From Myxococcota bacterium (GTDB lineage: Bacteria; Myxococcota_A; Bradymonadia; UBA7976; UBA1532): a DNA stretch of 37,442 nt. The stretch spans positions 1-37,442 of the forward strand of contig JAKLJY010000084.1 of NCBI GenBank assembly GCA_023150895.1, read 5' to 3'. Under the pieces are notes generated by a model, which ran no database searches, was not told the origin of the DNA, and saw only the letters and a program-made list of their open reading frames with translations. A program made the translations under genes and the position numbers. Position 1 is the stretch's first letter. Every line of letters starts with the position of its first letter. Shown here piece after piece: positions 8,481-16,047 of the stretch.

Positions 8481-10068
8481 GACCCGCGCGGTCGACGACT
8501 ACCTGATCATCGGCTCGGGGTTCGGCGGCAGCGTCAGCGCGTTGCGCCTCGTGGAGAAGGGTTACCGGGTGCGCGTCCTGGAGAAGGGACGACGGCTGGC
8601 CGCCGAGGACTTCCCCCGCACCAACTGGGAGGTCGCGCGCTGGCTGTGGATGCCCGGCCTCGGCTTCCGCGGTCTGTTCAAGATGACCTTTCTGCCACAC
8701 CTGACGGCGCTTTCGGGCGTGGGGGTCGGCGGCGGGTCACTCGTCTATGCCAATACGCTGCCCGTCCCCAAACGGCCCTTTTTCGAGTCGGGCACCTGGG
8801 CCGGCCTCGTCGACTGGCAGACCGAGCTCGCGCCCCATTACGAGACGGCGCTGCGCATGCTCGGCGCGGCCCCCAACCCGAAGCTGACCTGGCCGGACGA
8901 GATCCTGCGCGAGATTGGACACGACATCGGTCGGGCCGAGGGCTTCGAGCCGACGCGCGTGGCGGTGCATTTCGGAGAGCCGGGCCGGACGGTGCCCGAT
9001 CCCTACTTCGGCGGCCGGGGACCGGCGCGCACGGGCTGCACGTTCTGTGGCGGCTGCATGCTCGGCTGTCGACACGGCGCCAAGAACACCCTCGACAAGA
9101 ACTACCTCTACCTCGCCGAGCGGGGGGGCGCGGTGGTCGAGCCGGACACCGAGGTCGTCGACGTGCGGCCGGCACCCGGCGGTGGCTATGACGTGACGGC
9201 CCTGCAGGGCACGTCGGGGATTCGGGCCGAGCTGGAAACGCGGCGCTACGCCGCCCGCAACGTCATCTTCGCCGGTGGCGTGCTCGGCACCGTCGACCTG
9301 CTCCTCCGCCTGCGGGCGAGTGGTTCGCTGCCGAACCTCAGCCCCCGCGTCGGGGACTACGTGCGCACGAACTCCGAGGTCCTGATGGGCGTCGTGCGCC
9401 TGAAGGGCGACCGCGATCTCTCACAGGGCGTCGCCATCGGGTCGATTCTGCACACGGACGAACGCTCCCACCTCGAGCCCGTGCGCTACCCGGCCGGGGC
9501 GGGGTTCTTTCGCACGCTGGCGCTGCCGCATGCCCCGGGGGAGACCGTCGCCCGCCGCCTCGCCCATGCGACGGGCACCTTTCTGCGCAACCCGTTGCGG
9601 GCGCTGCGGGCCTTCACCGTGAAGGACTGGGCGAAACAGACGATGATCCTGCTCTACATGCGCGCCGAGGAGGGCCACCTGCGCCTCCGTCTCGGGCGCG
9701 CGGTGCAGACGGGGTTCCGGCGGGGTCTCGTGACCGAGACCGGCGACGGGCAGGCCCCGAAAGCCTCGCTGCCCGAGGCCACCGAGCTCGGCGAACGGGT
9801 CGCGCAGAAGATCGACGGCTTCCCGCAGAGCATCCTGACGGAGACGCTCTTCGGCGTACCGACGACGGCCCACATTCTCGGTGGCGCGGTGATCGGCGGC
9901 TCGGCGGACGACGGCGTCATCGACGCGCGGCATCGGGTGTTCGGGTACGCCGGCCTCTATGCCATCGACGGCTCGGCGATGTCGGCGAACCCCGGCGTCA
10001 ACCCGTCGCTCAGCATCACGGCGATGGCCGAACGGGCGATGGCGGCGATTCCCGCGCGCGTGCGCTGA
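8464..10068 (+). CDS. GMC-type FAD oxidoreductase, cholesterol oxidase-like
   Basis: 534 residues from the GTG at 8464, chosen because a G-rich Shine-Dalgarno (AGGGGGA) lies upstream and the FAD motif begins about 12 residues in; the longer frame from 8158 merely runs antiphase through the previous gene. It has the dinucleotide-binding motif LIIGSGFGGSVSALRL (Gly17-Gly22), the second GMC landmark GVGGGSLVYANT and the C-terminal NPGVNPSLSITAMAERA active-site/flavin segment. These match cholesterol oxidases and related sterol or alcohol oxidoreductases. Residues 192-202 hold four Cys spaced CxxCxxCxxxC, followed by GAKNTLDKNYL, which is conserved in this subfamily. No Sec or Tat signal is visible, so a cytoplasmic enzyme is likely. 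A steroid 3-beta-hydroxyl or another secondary alcohol is the plausible substrate class. Confidence 0.8.
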   Translation: MTAFAETRAVDDYLIIGSGFGGSVSALRLVEKGYRVRVLEKGRRLAAEDFPRTNWEVARWLWMPGLGFRGLFKMTFLPHLTALSGVGVGGGSLVYANTLPVPKRPFFESGTWAGLVDWQTELAPHYETALRMLGAAPNPKLTWPDEILREIGHDIGRAEGFEPTRVAVHFGEPGRTVPDPYFGGRGPARTGCTFCGGCMLGCRHGAKNTLDKNYLYLAERGGAVVEPDTEVVDVRPAPGGGYDVTALQGTSGIRAELETRRYAARNVIFAGGVLGTVDLLLRLRASGSLPNLSPRVGDYVRTNSEVLMGVVRLKGDRDLSQGVAIGSILHTDERSHLEPVRYPAGAGFFRTLALPHAPGETVARRLAHATGTFLRNPLRALRAFTVKDWAKQTMILLYMRAEEGHLRLRLGRAVQTGFRRGLVTETGDGQAPKASLPEATELGERVAQKIDGFPQSILTETLFGVPTTAHILGGAVIGGSADDGVIDARHRVFGYAGLYAIDGSAMSANPGVNPSLSITAMAERAMAAIPARVR

Positions 10069-10086
10069 TACCGGCGGTCGTGGCGC

Positions 10087-11397
10087 TCAGGGCGCGGCGT
10101 CGGCGGGGCCCTCGTCCGGCGGCCCCGCGTCGTTCGCCGGCGGGCGGGCGTCGATGGTGATGAGCGTCGACGTCGGGGGCATGCAGAGGTCGCTGCGCTG
10201 ACCCTCGCCGTCCGTCACCCGCAGCTCGATGAGGAAGATGCCGGGAAGGTCGACGAAGAACTCGGCGGTCGGCGTCGCCGGATCGTCGCCCGTCCCAATG
10301 GCCGGATCGGCCGGGTTCACGGTCTCCATCGGCTGGCTGGTCGAACCAGGGGGCCGGTCGAGCACCACCCACTCGAACCTCACCGGTCGGCCGTCCGGGC
10401 CGTCCGGGTCGAACGACCGGCGCCCGTCGAGGGCGACGACGTCGAGGGGCGCGGCCGTGACGACGTCCGCCGAGGAGACCGCGACCGGGCAGGCGTTCTG
10501 TAACCCCTGACCCTCGAGCGGCACGCGCGTCTCGAAGACGCGGCCCTCGACCGAGGCGCGGGCGACCAGGGTGGCGAACCGGGGTCCGGGCGCATCGGGC
10601 GTCAGCTCGACTTCGACGACGACGGGGGTGTCGACACGCAGCGGGCCGGTTTCGGGGCGCACGATGCGGTAGGCGTCCGCGTGCTCGCCCTCGAGCGCGA
10701 GGGACTCGACGGCGACGGGGATGTCGGCGAAGCAGGGCGCGAGCGTCAGCGTCCGGTTGTCGGGGCGACCGACGCGCGTGCGCCAGCTCAGCGAGGCCGG
10801 GGTCGCCTCGAGACAACCCGCGGGGGCGTCGTTGGCGAGCGGCACCTCGAGGGGCGGCCCCTCGTCGGGCACGATGACGAGCGTGGCCAGATCGCGCCCC
10901 GGTCCGTCGGGCACATGGCGCACTTCGAACTCGAACGACGCACCGGGGGAGAGTCCGGGCACGCCGTCGCCGTCGGGATCGGTGAGCAACTCCGGGGCCC
11001 GGCGTACGTCGAGGCCCATGAGCAGAGGCGCGAAGGTGGCGTCGCCGCGCAGGACGACTTGCCGGAAGGTCACCGGGCCGCCACCGACGTTCGAGAGCGC
11101 CAGGCGCTGCGTTTCGACCCCGTCGAGAAAGGCGAGGGCCTCGGGCCGGGCGACGAGGACGCCCGAGCCGCCGAGTCCGGTGGTCGCGTCCGGACGAGCG
11201 CCTCCGGCGGCGTCCGGTGGGGCGGGGCCGCCGCCGCCCGCATCGGCCGCGGACCCGCCGGTGGGGCTGGACTCGGCGTCCTCCGTGGCCTCGTCGGACG
11301 TGTCGCTGATGCACGCAGAGACCAGGACGAGTCCGAGCCAGCACGCGGAGCGGAGCGGCCCGGTGGCCGGCCGATGCCAGGGAGCTTTACGAGTCAA
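10087..11397 (-). CDS. Lipoprotein with Ig/PKD-like domains
   Basis: 436 residues if started at the TTG at 11397, which has GGAGG 6 nt upstream; the longer ATG frame at 11460 would add 21 residues, cross the his-operon terminator hairpin and lacks a ribosome site. The lipobox is LVSAC. A Gly/Ala/Asp linker follows, then about four beta-sandwich segments: two segments resemble choice-of-anchor (ASH-like) repeats (LALSNVGGGPVTF, PASLSWRTRVGR) with an acidic DPDGDGVPG loop. The C-terminal portion, residues roughly 315-415, is a PKD-like domain (LDGRRSFDPDG, RFEWVV, ELRVTDGEG). No catalytic motif is seen, so an extracellular adhesive or structural lipoprotein is likely. It ends 18 nt from the convergent GMC gene and lies downstream of hisD, from which a hairpin separates it. 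Confidence 0.75.
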   Translation of the reverse strand: MTRKAPWHRPATGPLRSACWLGLVLVSACISDTSDEATEDAESSPTGGSAADAGGGGPAPPDAAGGARPDATTGLGGSGVLVARPEALAFLDGVETQRLALSNVGGGPVTFRQVVLRGDATFAPLLMGLDVRRAPELLTDPDGDGVPGLSPGASFEFEVRHVPDGPGRDLATLVIVPDEGPPLEVPLANDAPAGCLEATPASLSWRTRVGRPDNRTLTLAPCFADIPVAVESLALEGEHADAYRIVRPETGPLRVDTPVVVEVELTPDAPGPRFATLVARASVEGRVFETRVPLEGQGLQNACPVAVSSADVVTAAPLDVVALDGRRSFDPDGPDGRPVRFEWVVLDRPPGSTSQPMETVNPADPAIGTGDDPATPTAEFFVDLPGIFLIELRVTDGEGQRSDLCMPPTSTLITIDARPPANDAGPPDEGPADAAP

Positions 11398-11400
11398 GGT

Positions 11401-11422
11401 GTACCTCCACCCGTGGATGTAC
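11401..11422 (-). promoter_or_regulatory. Hairpin sequestering the Shine-Dalgarno of the PKD lipoprotein gene
   Basis: On the minus strand this reads GTACATCCACGGGTGGAGGTAC. Arms GTACATCCAC and GTGGAGGTAC pair with one mismatch, and the 3' arm contains the GGAGG that serves the TTG start 6 nt further on. Folding would hide the ribosome site, as in RNA thermometers and translational attenuators. The pairing is visible; the regulatory role is inference. Confidence 0.45.
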
Positions 11423-11459
11423 CGCCGCCGCGCTCCACCGGGGAGGGAAAAGGACTTCA

Positions 11460-11482
11460 CCGCCGGGGAAATCGCCCGGCGG
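11460..11482 (-). terminator. Hairpin at the end of the his operon
   Basis: Eight perfect base pairs, CCGCCGGG (11460-11467) with CCCGGCGG (11475-11482), enclose a 7-nt loop and begin 8 nt past the hisD stop. On the minus strand it is followed by TGAAGTCCTTTTCCC, so the U tract is short and displaced. It is a plausible intrinsic or pausing terminator separating hisD from the lipoprotein gene. Confidence 0.55.
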
Positions 11483-11490
11483 ACGGCATC

Positions 11491-12759
11491 TCAGGGCGCG
11501 GGGACCAGGCGCCGCTCGGCGGAACGGGCATGTCCCTCGAGGCCCTCGATGCGCGCGAGCGCGGCGGCATCCCGCGCCAGGGGACCCGGGGCGTCCATCG
11601 ACATCCAGGTGCGCACGCGCAGAAACGTGAACACGGACAGGCCGCCCACGTGTCGCGCCGTCCCGCCCGTCGGCAACACATGGTTGGGGCCGGCCCCGTA
11701 GTCGCCGAGGACCTCGGCGGCGCCGTGACCCAGGAACAGACCGCCATAGTGTCGAAACCGCGGACGCAGCGCCTCCGCATCCGGCGCGAGGACCTCGAGG
11801 TGTTCGGGCGCCAGGGTGTCACAGACGCGAATGGCCGTGTCGAGGTCGTCACAGAGCACGGCGAACCCGTTGGCGACGGCGGGACGCGCCGTATCGGCCG
11901 TCGGCAGCACGTCGAGCTGCCGCGCGAGGGCGGCGTCGACTCGGGCGGGCAGGGTGGGATCCGTCGTGACCAGAATGGGCAGCGCGTCCGGGTCGTGCTC
12001 GGCCTGCGCCAGGAGATCCGCGGCGATGGTGTCCGGATCGGCCTGTGCCTCTGCCGTCGCGAGCACGACCAACTCCGAGGGACCGGCGAGCATGTCGATG
12101 CCGACCTGCCCGGACACCAGTTGTTTGGCGGCCGTGACCCAGCGATTGCCGGGACCGACGATGACGTCACAGGCAGGGACCGGGCCCGCGCCGTAGGCCA
12201 GCGCGGCGATGGCCTGCGCGCCGCCGATCGGCAGGAGGGCGTCCGCGCCGGCAACGTACGCGGCGGCCAGCGTCGCGGGGGCCGGTCGCGGCGAGGCGAC
12301 GACGACGTGGGTCACGCCGGCCACCCGGGCGGTGATGGCCGTCATCAGCACCGAAGAGGGCAGGGGGAAACGCCCGCCCGGGGCATAACACCCGGCGTGC
12401 TCGACGGGGGACACCGTATGCCCCGCGCGGCCCCCGGGGATGTCGACCGTGACATCGCCAATGGCCGCCCGCTGCGCCGACGCGAAGCGCTGAATGCGCT
12501 CGGCGGTGCGGGCGAGCAGCGCTTGCTCGGCGACGGGCAGGCGATGAAACGCCGCGGCGAGGTGATCCCGCGGGATGAGCAGCGGCGCACCGGGCGGCAG
12601 GTCGTCGAAGCGTTCGGCGAGCCCGCGCAGGGCGGCTTCGCCACTGGTGCGGACGGACTCGACGATGCGCGCGGCGGCGGCGAGCGTCTCGGCGTCGACG
12701 GCAGGCCGTTTGAGGCTCGGCAGATCGGCGGGGCCGACGAGGCGCAGCAGGGTGGACAT
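11491..12759 (-). CDS. hisD: Histidinol dehydrogenase
   Basis: 422 residues, the usual family length. It catalyses the last two steps of histidine synthesis, NAD-dependent oxidation of L-histidinol via histidinal to L-histidine, as a cytoplasmic zinc enzyme. The core signature HTVSPVEHAGCYAPGGRFPLP (from about residue 114) and VGPGN are present. Candidate zinc ligands are Gln252 and His255 (AQAEHD), Asp353 (LGDYGAGPNH) and His410 (EGLEGHARS); the catalytic Glu-His pair is Glu319-His320 (APEHLEV). It is the last gene of the operon. Its ATG lies 3 nt after the hisA-IE stop and in the same reading frame, separated from it by TGA plus one codon. Confidence 0.97.
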   Translation of the reverse strand: MSTLLRLVGPADLPSLKRPAVDAETLAAAARIVESVRTSGEAALRGLAERFDDLPPGAPLLIPRDHLAAAFHRLPVAEQALLARTAERIQRFASAQRAAIGDVTVDIPGGRAGHTVSPVEHAGCYAPGGRFPLPSSVLMTAITARVAGVTHVVVASPRPAPATLAAAYVAGADALLPIGGAQAIAALAYGAGPVPACDVIVGPGNRWVTAAKQLVSGQVGIDMLAGPSELVVLATAEAQADPDTIAADLLAQAEHDPDALPILVTTDPTLPARVDAALARQLDVLPTADTARPAVANGFAVLCDDLDTAIRVCDTLAPEHLEVLAPDAEALRPRFRHYGGLFLGHGAAEVLGDYGAGPNHVLPTGGTARHVGGLSVFTFLRVRTWMSMDAPGPLARDAAALARIEGLEGHARSAERRLVPAP

Positions 12760-12762
12760 GAC

Positions 12763-14076
12763 TCAGGGCTCCTTCGACGGGGCCGGCGACGACGACGGGC
12801 CGGCCGCGCCGGGTAGAGCGCCGGGTTTCGCGTCCCCCGGTCGGCGGCGCACCTTGAGCGCGCGGGCGTCGAGGACGGCCTCGACCCGCGAGAGCGGCAC
12901 GCCCGCCCGTGCCATCGCGACGAGCGCGAAATACACGACGTCGGCGACCTCGGCGGCGACGTGCTCGGGGGTGTCCGCGTCGGCCAGCTCGCCCGCTTCT
13001 TCGAGCAGTTTGGCCCGCAAAAGCGCCGGATCGTCGAGCAGCCGCCGGGTGTACGAACCCTTGGGGGCGTCGGCGACCCGCGCGGTCAGCGTCCGCGCAA
13101 GGTCGGGCAGACCGTGCGCGTCGCCCCAGCAGGTGTGCGTGTCTTTGTGACAGAACCCGGGGGGCGTCTGTTGCACGGTGAAGCGCAGCGCATCGCGATC
13201 ACAATCGAGGTCGATGGCCAGCAGCGTCTGTTCAGCACCGCTCGACGCCCCCTTGATCCACAGCCCGCGCTTTCGGGAGTGATACACGCCCTTCTGCAGG
13301 CGCACGGCCGTTCGCAGGCTTTCGGCGTCGCTGTAGGCGAGCCCGAGGGCGACGCCGTGCTCGTCGCAGACGACCGTCGGGAACAGACCGTCCGGGCGGT
13401 CACTGACGAGGGGGGCGGCGATGGCATCGCCGAGGTCGAGTCGGCCGGTATACAGCGCCATGCCCACCTGTGCGTCGGCGCCGAGGCGGTCGAGCGCCGC
13501 GATGTCTTCGGGCGTCGTGACCCCGCCGGCGATGGTGAGCTTCGCCGGACCGGCGGCCTCGACGAGGGCGGCGACGGCGTCGAGGTTGGTGCCGCCGAGG
13601 CGCCCTTCACGCTCCACGAACGTCACGAGAAACCCGCCGACGAGGTCCCGCAGCGCGTGCATGCGCTCGATGATCGTCGTGCCGGTGCCCTTCGTCCAGC
13701 CCTCGACCACCACCTCGCCGTCCACGGCGTCGAGGGCGGCGATCACCCGCTCCCGCGGGAGCTGCTGCAGGATCTCGGGCTTCGCCATCGTGCCCAGGAT
13801 GACCGACGCGGCGCCGGCGTCGAGCCAGTCGAGGGCGGCCTGCACGCTGCGGATGCCGCCGCCGACGCGGCACCGCGCGAGCTTGACGAGGTCGCGGATG
13901 AGATGCGCGTTGCTGCCCCGGCCGAGGGCGGCGTCGAGGTCGATGACCGCGATGTCGCCGGCGAGGCGGAACTTCGATGCGATGGGCCGCGGATCGCCCG
14001 CCTCGAGGGCGCGTGTCTTGCCACCGACGAGCTGTACGGTCTGTCCGTCCATGAGATCGATCGACGGTACGATCAC
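12763..14076 (-). CDS. Trifunctional HisA-HisI-HisE fusion
   Basis: 437 residues, GTG start overlapping the hisF stop (GTGA). Residues 1-224 are HisA, the ProFAR isomerase TIM barrel, with the catalytic Asp pair at 7 (SIDLMDG) and 116 (ALDAVDG) and phosphate loops at VGGGI (71-75), AGGV and GMALYTG. Residues about 226-319 are HisI, the phosphoribosyl-AMP cyclohydrolase: RKRGLWIKGASSG, the metal site DCDRDA (291-296), and Cys292, Cys309 and Cys316. Residues about 323-412 are HisE, the phosphoribosyl-ATP pyrophosphatase, with the MazG-like KLLEEAGEL and EVADVVYF acidic motifs. A Pro/Ser/Ala tail (413-437) ends just before hisD. The protein would perform steps 2, 3 and 4. HisIE fusions are common; having HisA on the front is not. 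All active-site residues appear intact. Confidence 0.93.
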   Translation of the reverse strand: MIVPSIDLMDGQTVQLVGGKTRALEAGDPRPIASKFRLAGDIAVIDLDAALGRGSNAHLIRDLVKLARCRVGGGIRSVQAALDWLDAGAASVILGTMAKPEILQQLPRERVIAALDAVDGEVVVEGWTKGTGTTIIERMHALRDLVGGFLVTFVEREGRLGGTNLDAVAALVEAAGPAKLTIAGGVTTPEDIAALDRLGADAQVGMALYTGRLDLGDAIAAPLVSDRPDGLFPTVVCDEHGVALGLAYSDAESLRTAVRLQKGVYHSRKRGLWIKGASSGAEQTLLAIDLDCDRDALRFTVQQTPPGFCHKDTHTCWGDAHGLPDLARTLTARVADAPKGSYTRRLLDDPALLRAKLLEEAGELADADTPEHVAAEVADVVYFALVAMARAGVPLSRVEAVLDARALKVRRRPGDAKPGALPGAAGPSSSPAPSKEP

Positions 14077-14849
14077 AGGCGAATCCTCCCCTCGAACCCG
14101 AGCGCGACGAGCGCCGCCTTGACCTGCGCGACGGTGAAGTCGCCGTCGTGGAAGATGGACGCGGCCAGCACGGCGTCGGCGCCGGCCTGCAGTGCGAGCG
14201 CGAGGTGTTCGGCCGTCGCCGCGCCGCCCGAGGCGATGACGGGGACGTGCACGGCGGCCGAGACGGCAGCCAGCAGCGCGGTGTCATAGCCCGAGCGCGT
14301 GCCGTCCTTGTCCCAGCTCGTCAGCAGGATCTCGCCGGCCCCGCGCGCCTGCGCTTCGCGGGCCCACGCGATGGCATCGAGGCCCGTGCGGTGTTTGCCG
14401 GACTGGGTCACGACCTCCCAGCGCGGCGCGTCGTCGGGTGCGCCCGGGACGCGGGCCGCGTCGAGGGCGAGCACCGCGCACTGACGGCCGAAGCGCTCGG
14501 CGATTTCGGAGATGAGCGCCGGATTCTCCACGGCGGCGGTGTTGACGCTGACCTTGTCGGCGCCGGCTTCGAGCAGAGCGCCGGCGTTCTCTGCGCGGCG
14601 CACGCCGCCGCCCACGGTGAGCGGGATGCCGAGGACGGCGCGGATCTTCTGGACGGTGACCACCGCCGTCGCGCGGCCCTCCGGCGTCGCCGAGACGTCG
14701 AGCATGACGAGCTCGTCGGCGCCTTGCGCTTCGTACGCCGCGGCGCGCTCCGCCGGATCGCCGGCGTCCCGCAGACCGCTGAAACGCACGCCCTTGACCA
14801 CGCGACCGTCGCGGACGTCGAGGCACGGGATGATGCGGTGGGTCAGCAT
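14073..14849 (-). CDS. hisF: Imidazole glycerol phosphate synthase, cyclase subunit
   Basis: 258 residues, standard length. HisF is a TIM barrel that accepts ammonia from HisH and converts PRFAR to imidazole glycerol phosphate and AICAR. The catalytic aspartates fall at the canonical positions 11 (RIIPCLDVRDGRVVKG) and 130 (VLALDA). The loops LTVGGGVR, TSWDKDGTRSGYD and VIASGGA complete the family pattern. The ATG overlaps the end of hisH by 7 nt (ATGCTGA), and its own stop overlaps the GTG of hisA-IE, so the translation of the three is coupled. Confidence 0.97.
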   Translation of the reverse strand: MLTHRIIPCLDVRDGRVVKGVRFSGLRDAGDPAERAAAYEAQGADELVMLDVSATPEGRATAVVTVQKIRAVLGIPLTVGGGVRRAENAGALLEAGADKVSVNTAAVENPALISEIAERFGRQCAVLALDAARVPGAPDDAPRWEVVTQSGKHRTGLDAIAWAREAQARGAGEILLTSWDKDGTRSGYDTALLAAVSAAVHVPVIASGGAATAEHLALALQAGADAVLAASIFHDGDFTVAQVKAALVALGFEGRIRL

Positions 14850-15457
14850 GGCCGTGCACCCGCGTCGAGCCAGCGGCTCAGGAGTTCACGCCCGAAGGCG
14901 CCGGAGAGCTCGGGGTGGAACTGACACACGAGCACGGGTCCCCGCTCGAGGGCGGCCACGAAGGGCTCGCCGTGGGTCGACCGCGCGACGTGCCACCCCT
15001 CGGGCGCCCGGGCGAGTCGGTAGCTGTTGGCGAAATATACATGCCCGGCGCGCAACAGGCGGCAGCCGGGCTCGGGCTCGATGTGATTCCAGCCGAGCTG
15101 CGGGATGCGGACCGACTCGTCCCGGAATCGCAGGATGGCGCCGGGGAACACACCGAGGCCCGGCACGCCCGGCGACTCTTCACTGTGTTCGGCGAAGAGC
15201 TGCATGCCGAGACAGATGCCCATCGTGGGGCGCCCGGCCGTCGCGCGCTCGCGGAGTGCGTCGATCAGACCCTTCGCGGCGAGCTCGGCGGCGGCCGCGC
15301 CGAAGGCACCGACGCCCGGCAGCATGACACGGTCGGCCCGGCGGACGTCCTCGGGCGAGTCGGTCAGGACGGGTCGCCCGCCCGCGCGGGTGAGTCCGGC
15401 GAGCACGGACGCCTGGTTGGCCGTGCCCGTGCGGACGACGTGAACGGGCAGCGTCAC
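14843..15457 (-). CDS. hisH: Imidazole glycerol phosphate synthase, glutaminase subunit
   Basis: 204 residues from the GTG at 15457, which overlaps the hisB stop (GTGA); the frame extends upstream to 15592 but those residues are Arg-rich antiphase sequence of hisB. This class I glutamine amidotransferase supplies ammonia to HisF. The triad is Cys82 (GICLGMQ), His181 and Glu183 (CQFHPE), and the oxyanion-side PGVGAFG motif is present at 47-53. It lies immediately upstream of its partner gene hisF with a short overlap. Confidence 0.96.
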   Translation of the reverse strand: MTLPVHVVRTGTANQASVLAGLTRAGGRPVLTDSPEDVRRADRVMLPGVGAFGAAAAELAAKGLIDALRERATAGRPTMGICLGMQLFAEHSEESPGVPGLGVFPGAILRFRDESVRIPQLGWNHIEPEPGCRLLRAGHVYFANSYRLARAPEGWHVARSTHGEPFVAALERGPVLVCQFHPELSGAFGRELLSRWLDAGARPC

Positions 15458-16047
15458 AGGGTGCCCTTGGTACTCGGGATGCCGCCCCCGATGATCAACA
15501 CGGCCTCGCGCAGGGCGACGGCGGTGGCTTTGAAGGCCGCCTCGGCGCGGTGGTGGTCGTTCTCGCCGCGCAGCACGTCGACGTGCAGACACGAGCGTGC
15601 GCCCACGGCCAGGGATCGGAAGAAGTGACCGATGTTTTCGCAGGCGAGGCCGCCGATGGCTTCGCGGCGCAGGCCGAGCTCGGTGACCGCGTACGGCCGG
15701 CCGGAGAGATCCCAGACCGCGCGGGCGAGGGCCTCGTCGAGGGGCGCGTAGGCGCTGCCGAAGCGCCGCAGACCCGCGCGATCGCCCAGTGCGGTGTCGA
15801 GCGCGGCGCCGAGCGCGAGCGCGCAGTCCTCGGCCGTGTGGTGGTCGTCGACTTCGAGGTCGCCCTCGCAGCGCAGTGTCAGATCCAGGCCGCCGTGGCG
15901 GGCGAGCGTCGTCAGCATGTGGTCGAGGAAGCCGATGCCCGTCTGGACGTCGGCCCGGCCCGTGCCGTCGATCGTCAGGTCGCAGACGATGTCCGTCTCT
16001 TTCGTGCGGCGCCGGATCTCGGCGCGGCGGGTTGAGGTCAGGGCCAT
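15454..16047 (-). CDS. hisB: Imidazoleglycerol-phosphate dehydratase
   Basis: 197 residues from the ATG at 16047, matching stand-alone dehydratases; an ATG four codons upstream (16059) is an alternative, and the longer frame to 17367 is a shadow of hisC. The enzyme is a manganese-dependent 24-mer that dehydrates imidazole glycerol phosphate to imidazole acetol phosphate. Metal-binding His-rich motifs are intact: [15 protein letters not shown] and ENDHHRAE. There is no N-terminal phosphatase domain of the enterobacterial HisB type; in this operon that role appears to be in the preceding protein. The ATG overlaps the end of the hisC-HAD gene by 10 nt. Confidence 0.96.
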   Translation of the reverse strand: MALTSTRRAEIRRRTKETDIVCDLTIDGTGRADVQTGIGFLDHMLTTLARHGGLDLTLRCEGDLEVDDHHTAEDCALALGAALDTALGDRAGLRRFGSAYAPLDEALARAVWDLSGRPYAVTELGLRREAIGGLACENIGHFFRSLAVGARSCLHVDVLRGENDHHRAEAAFKATAVALREAVLIIGGGIPSTKGTL

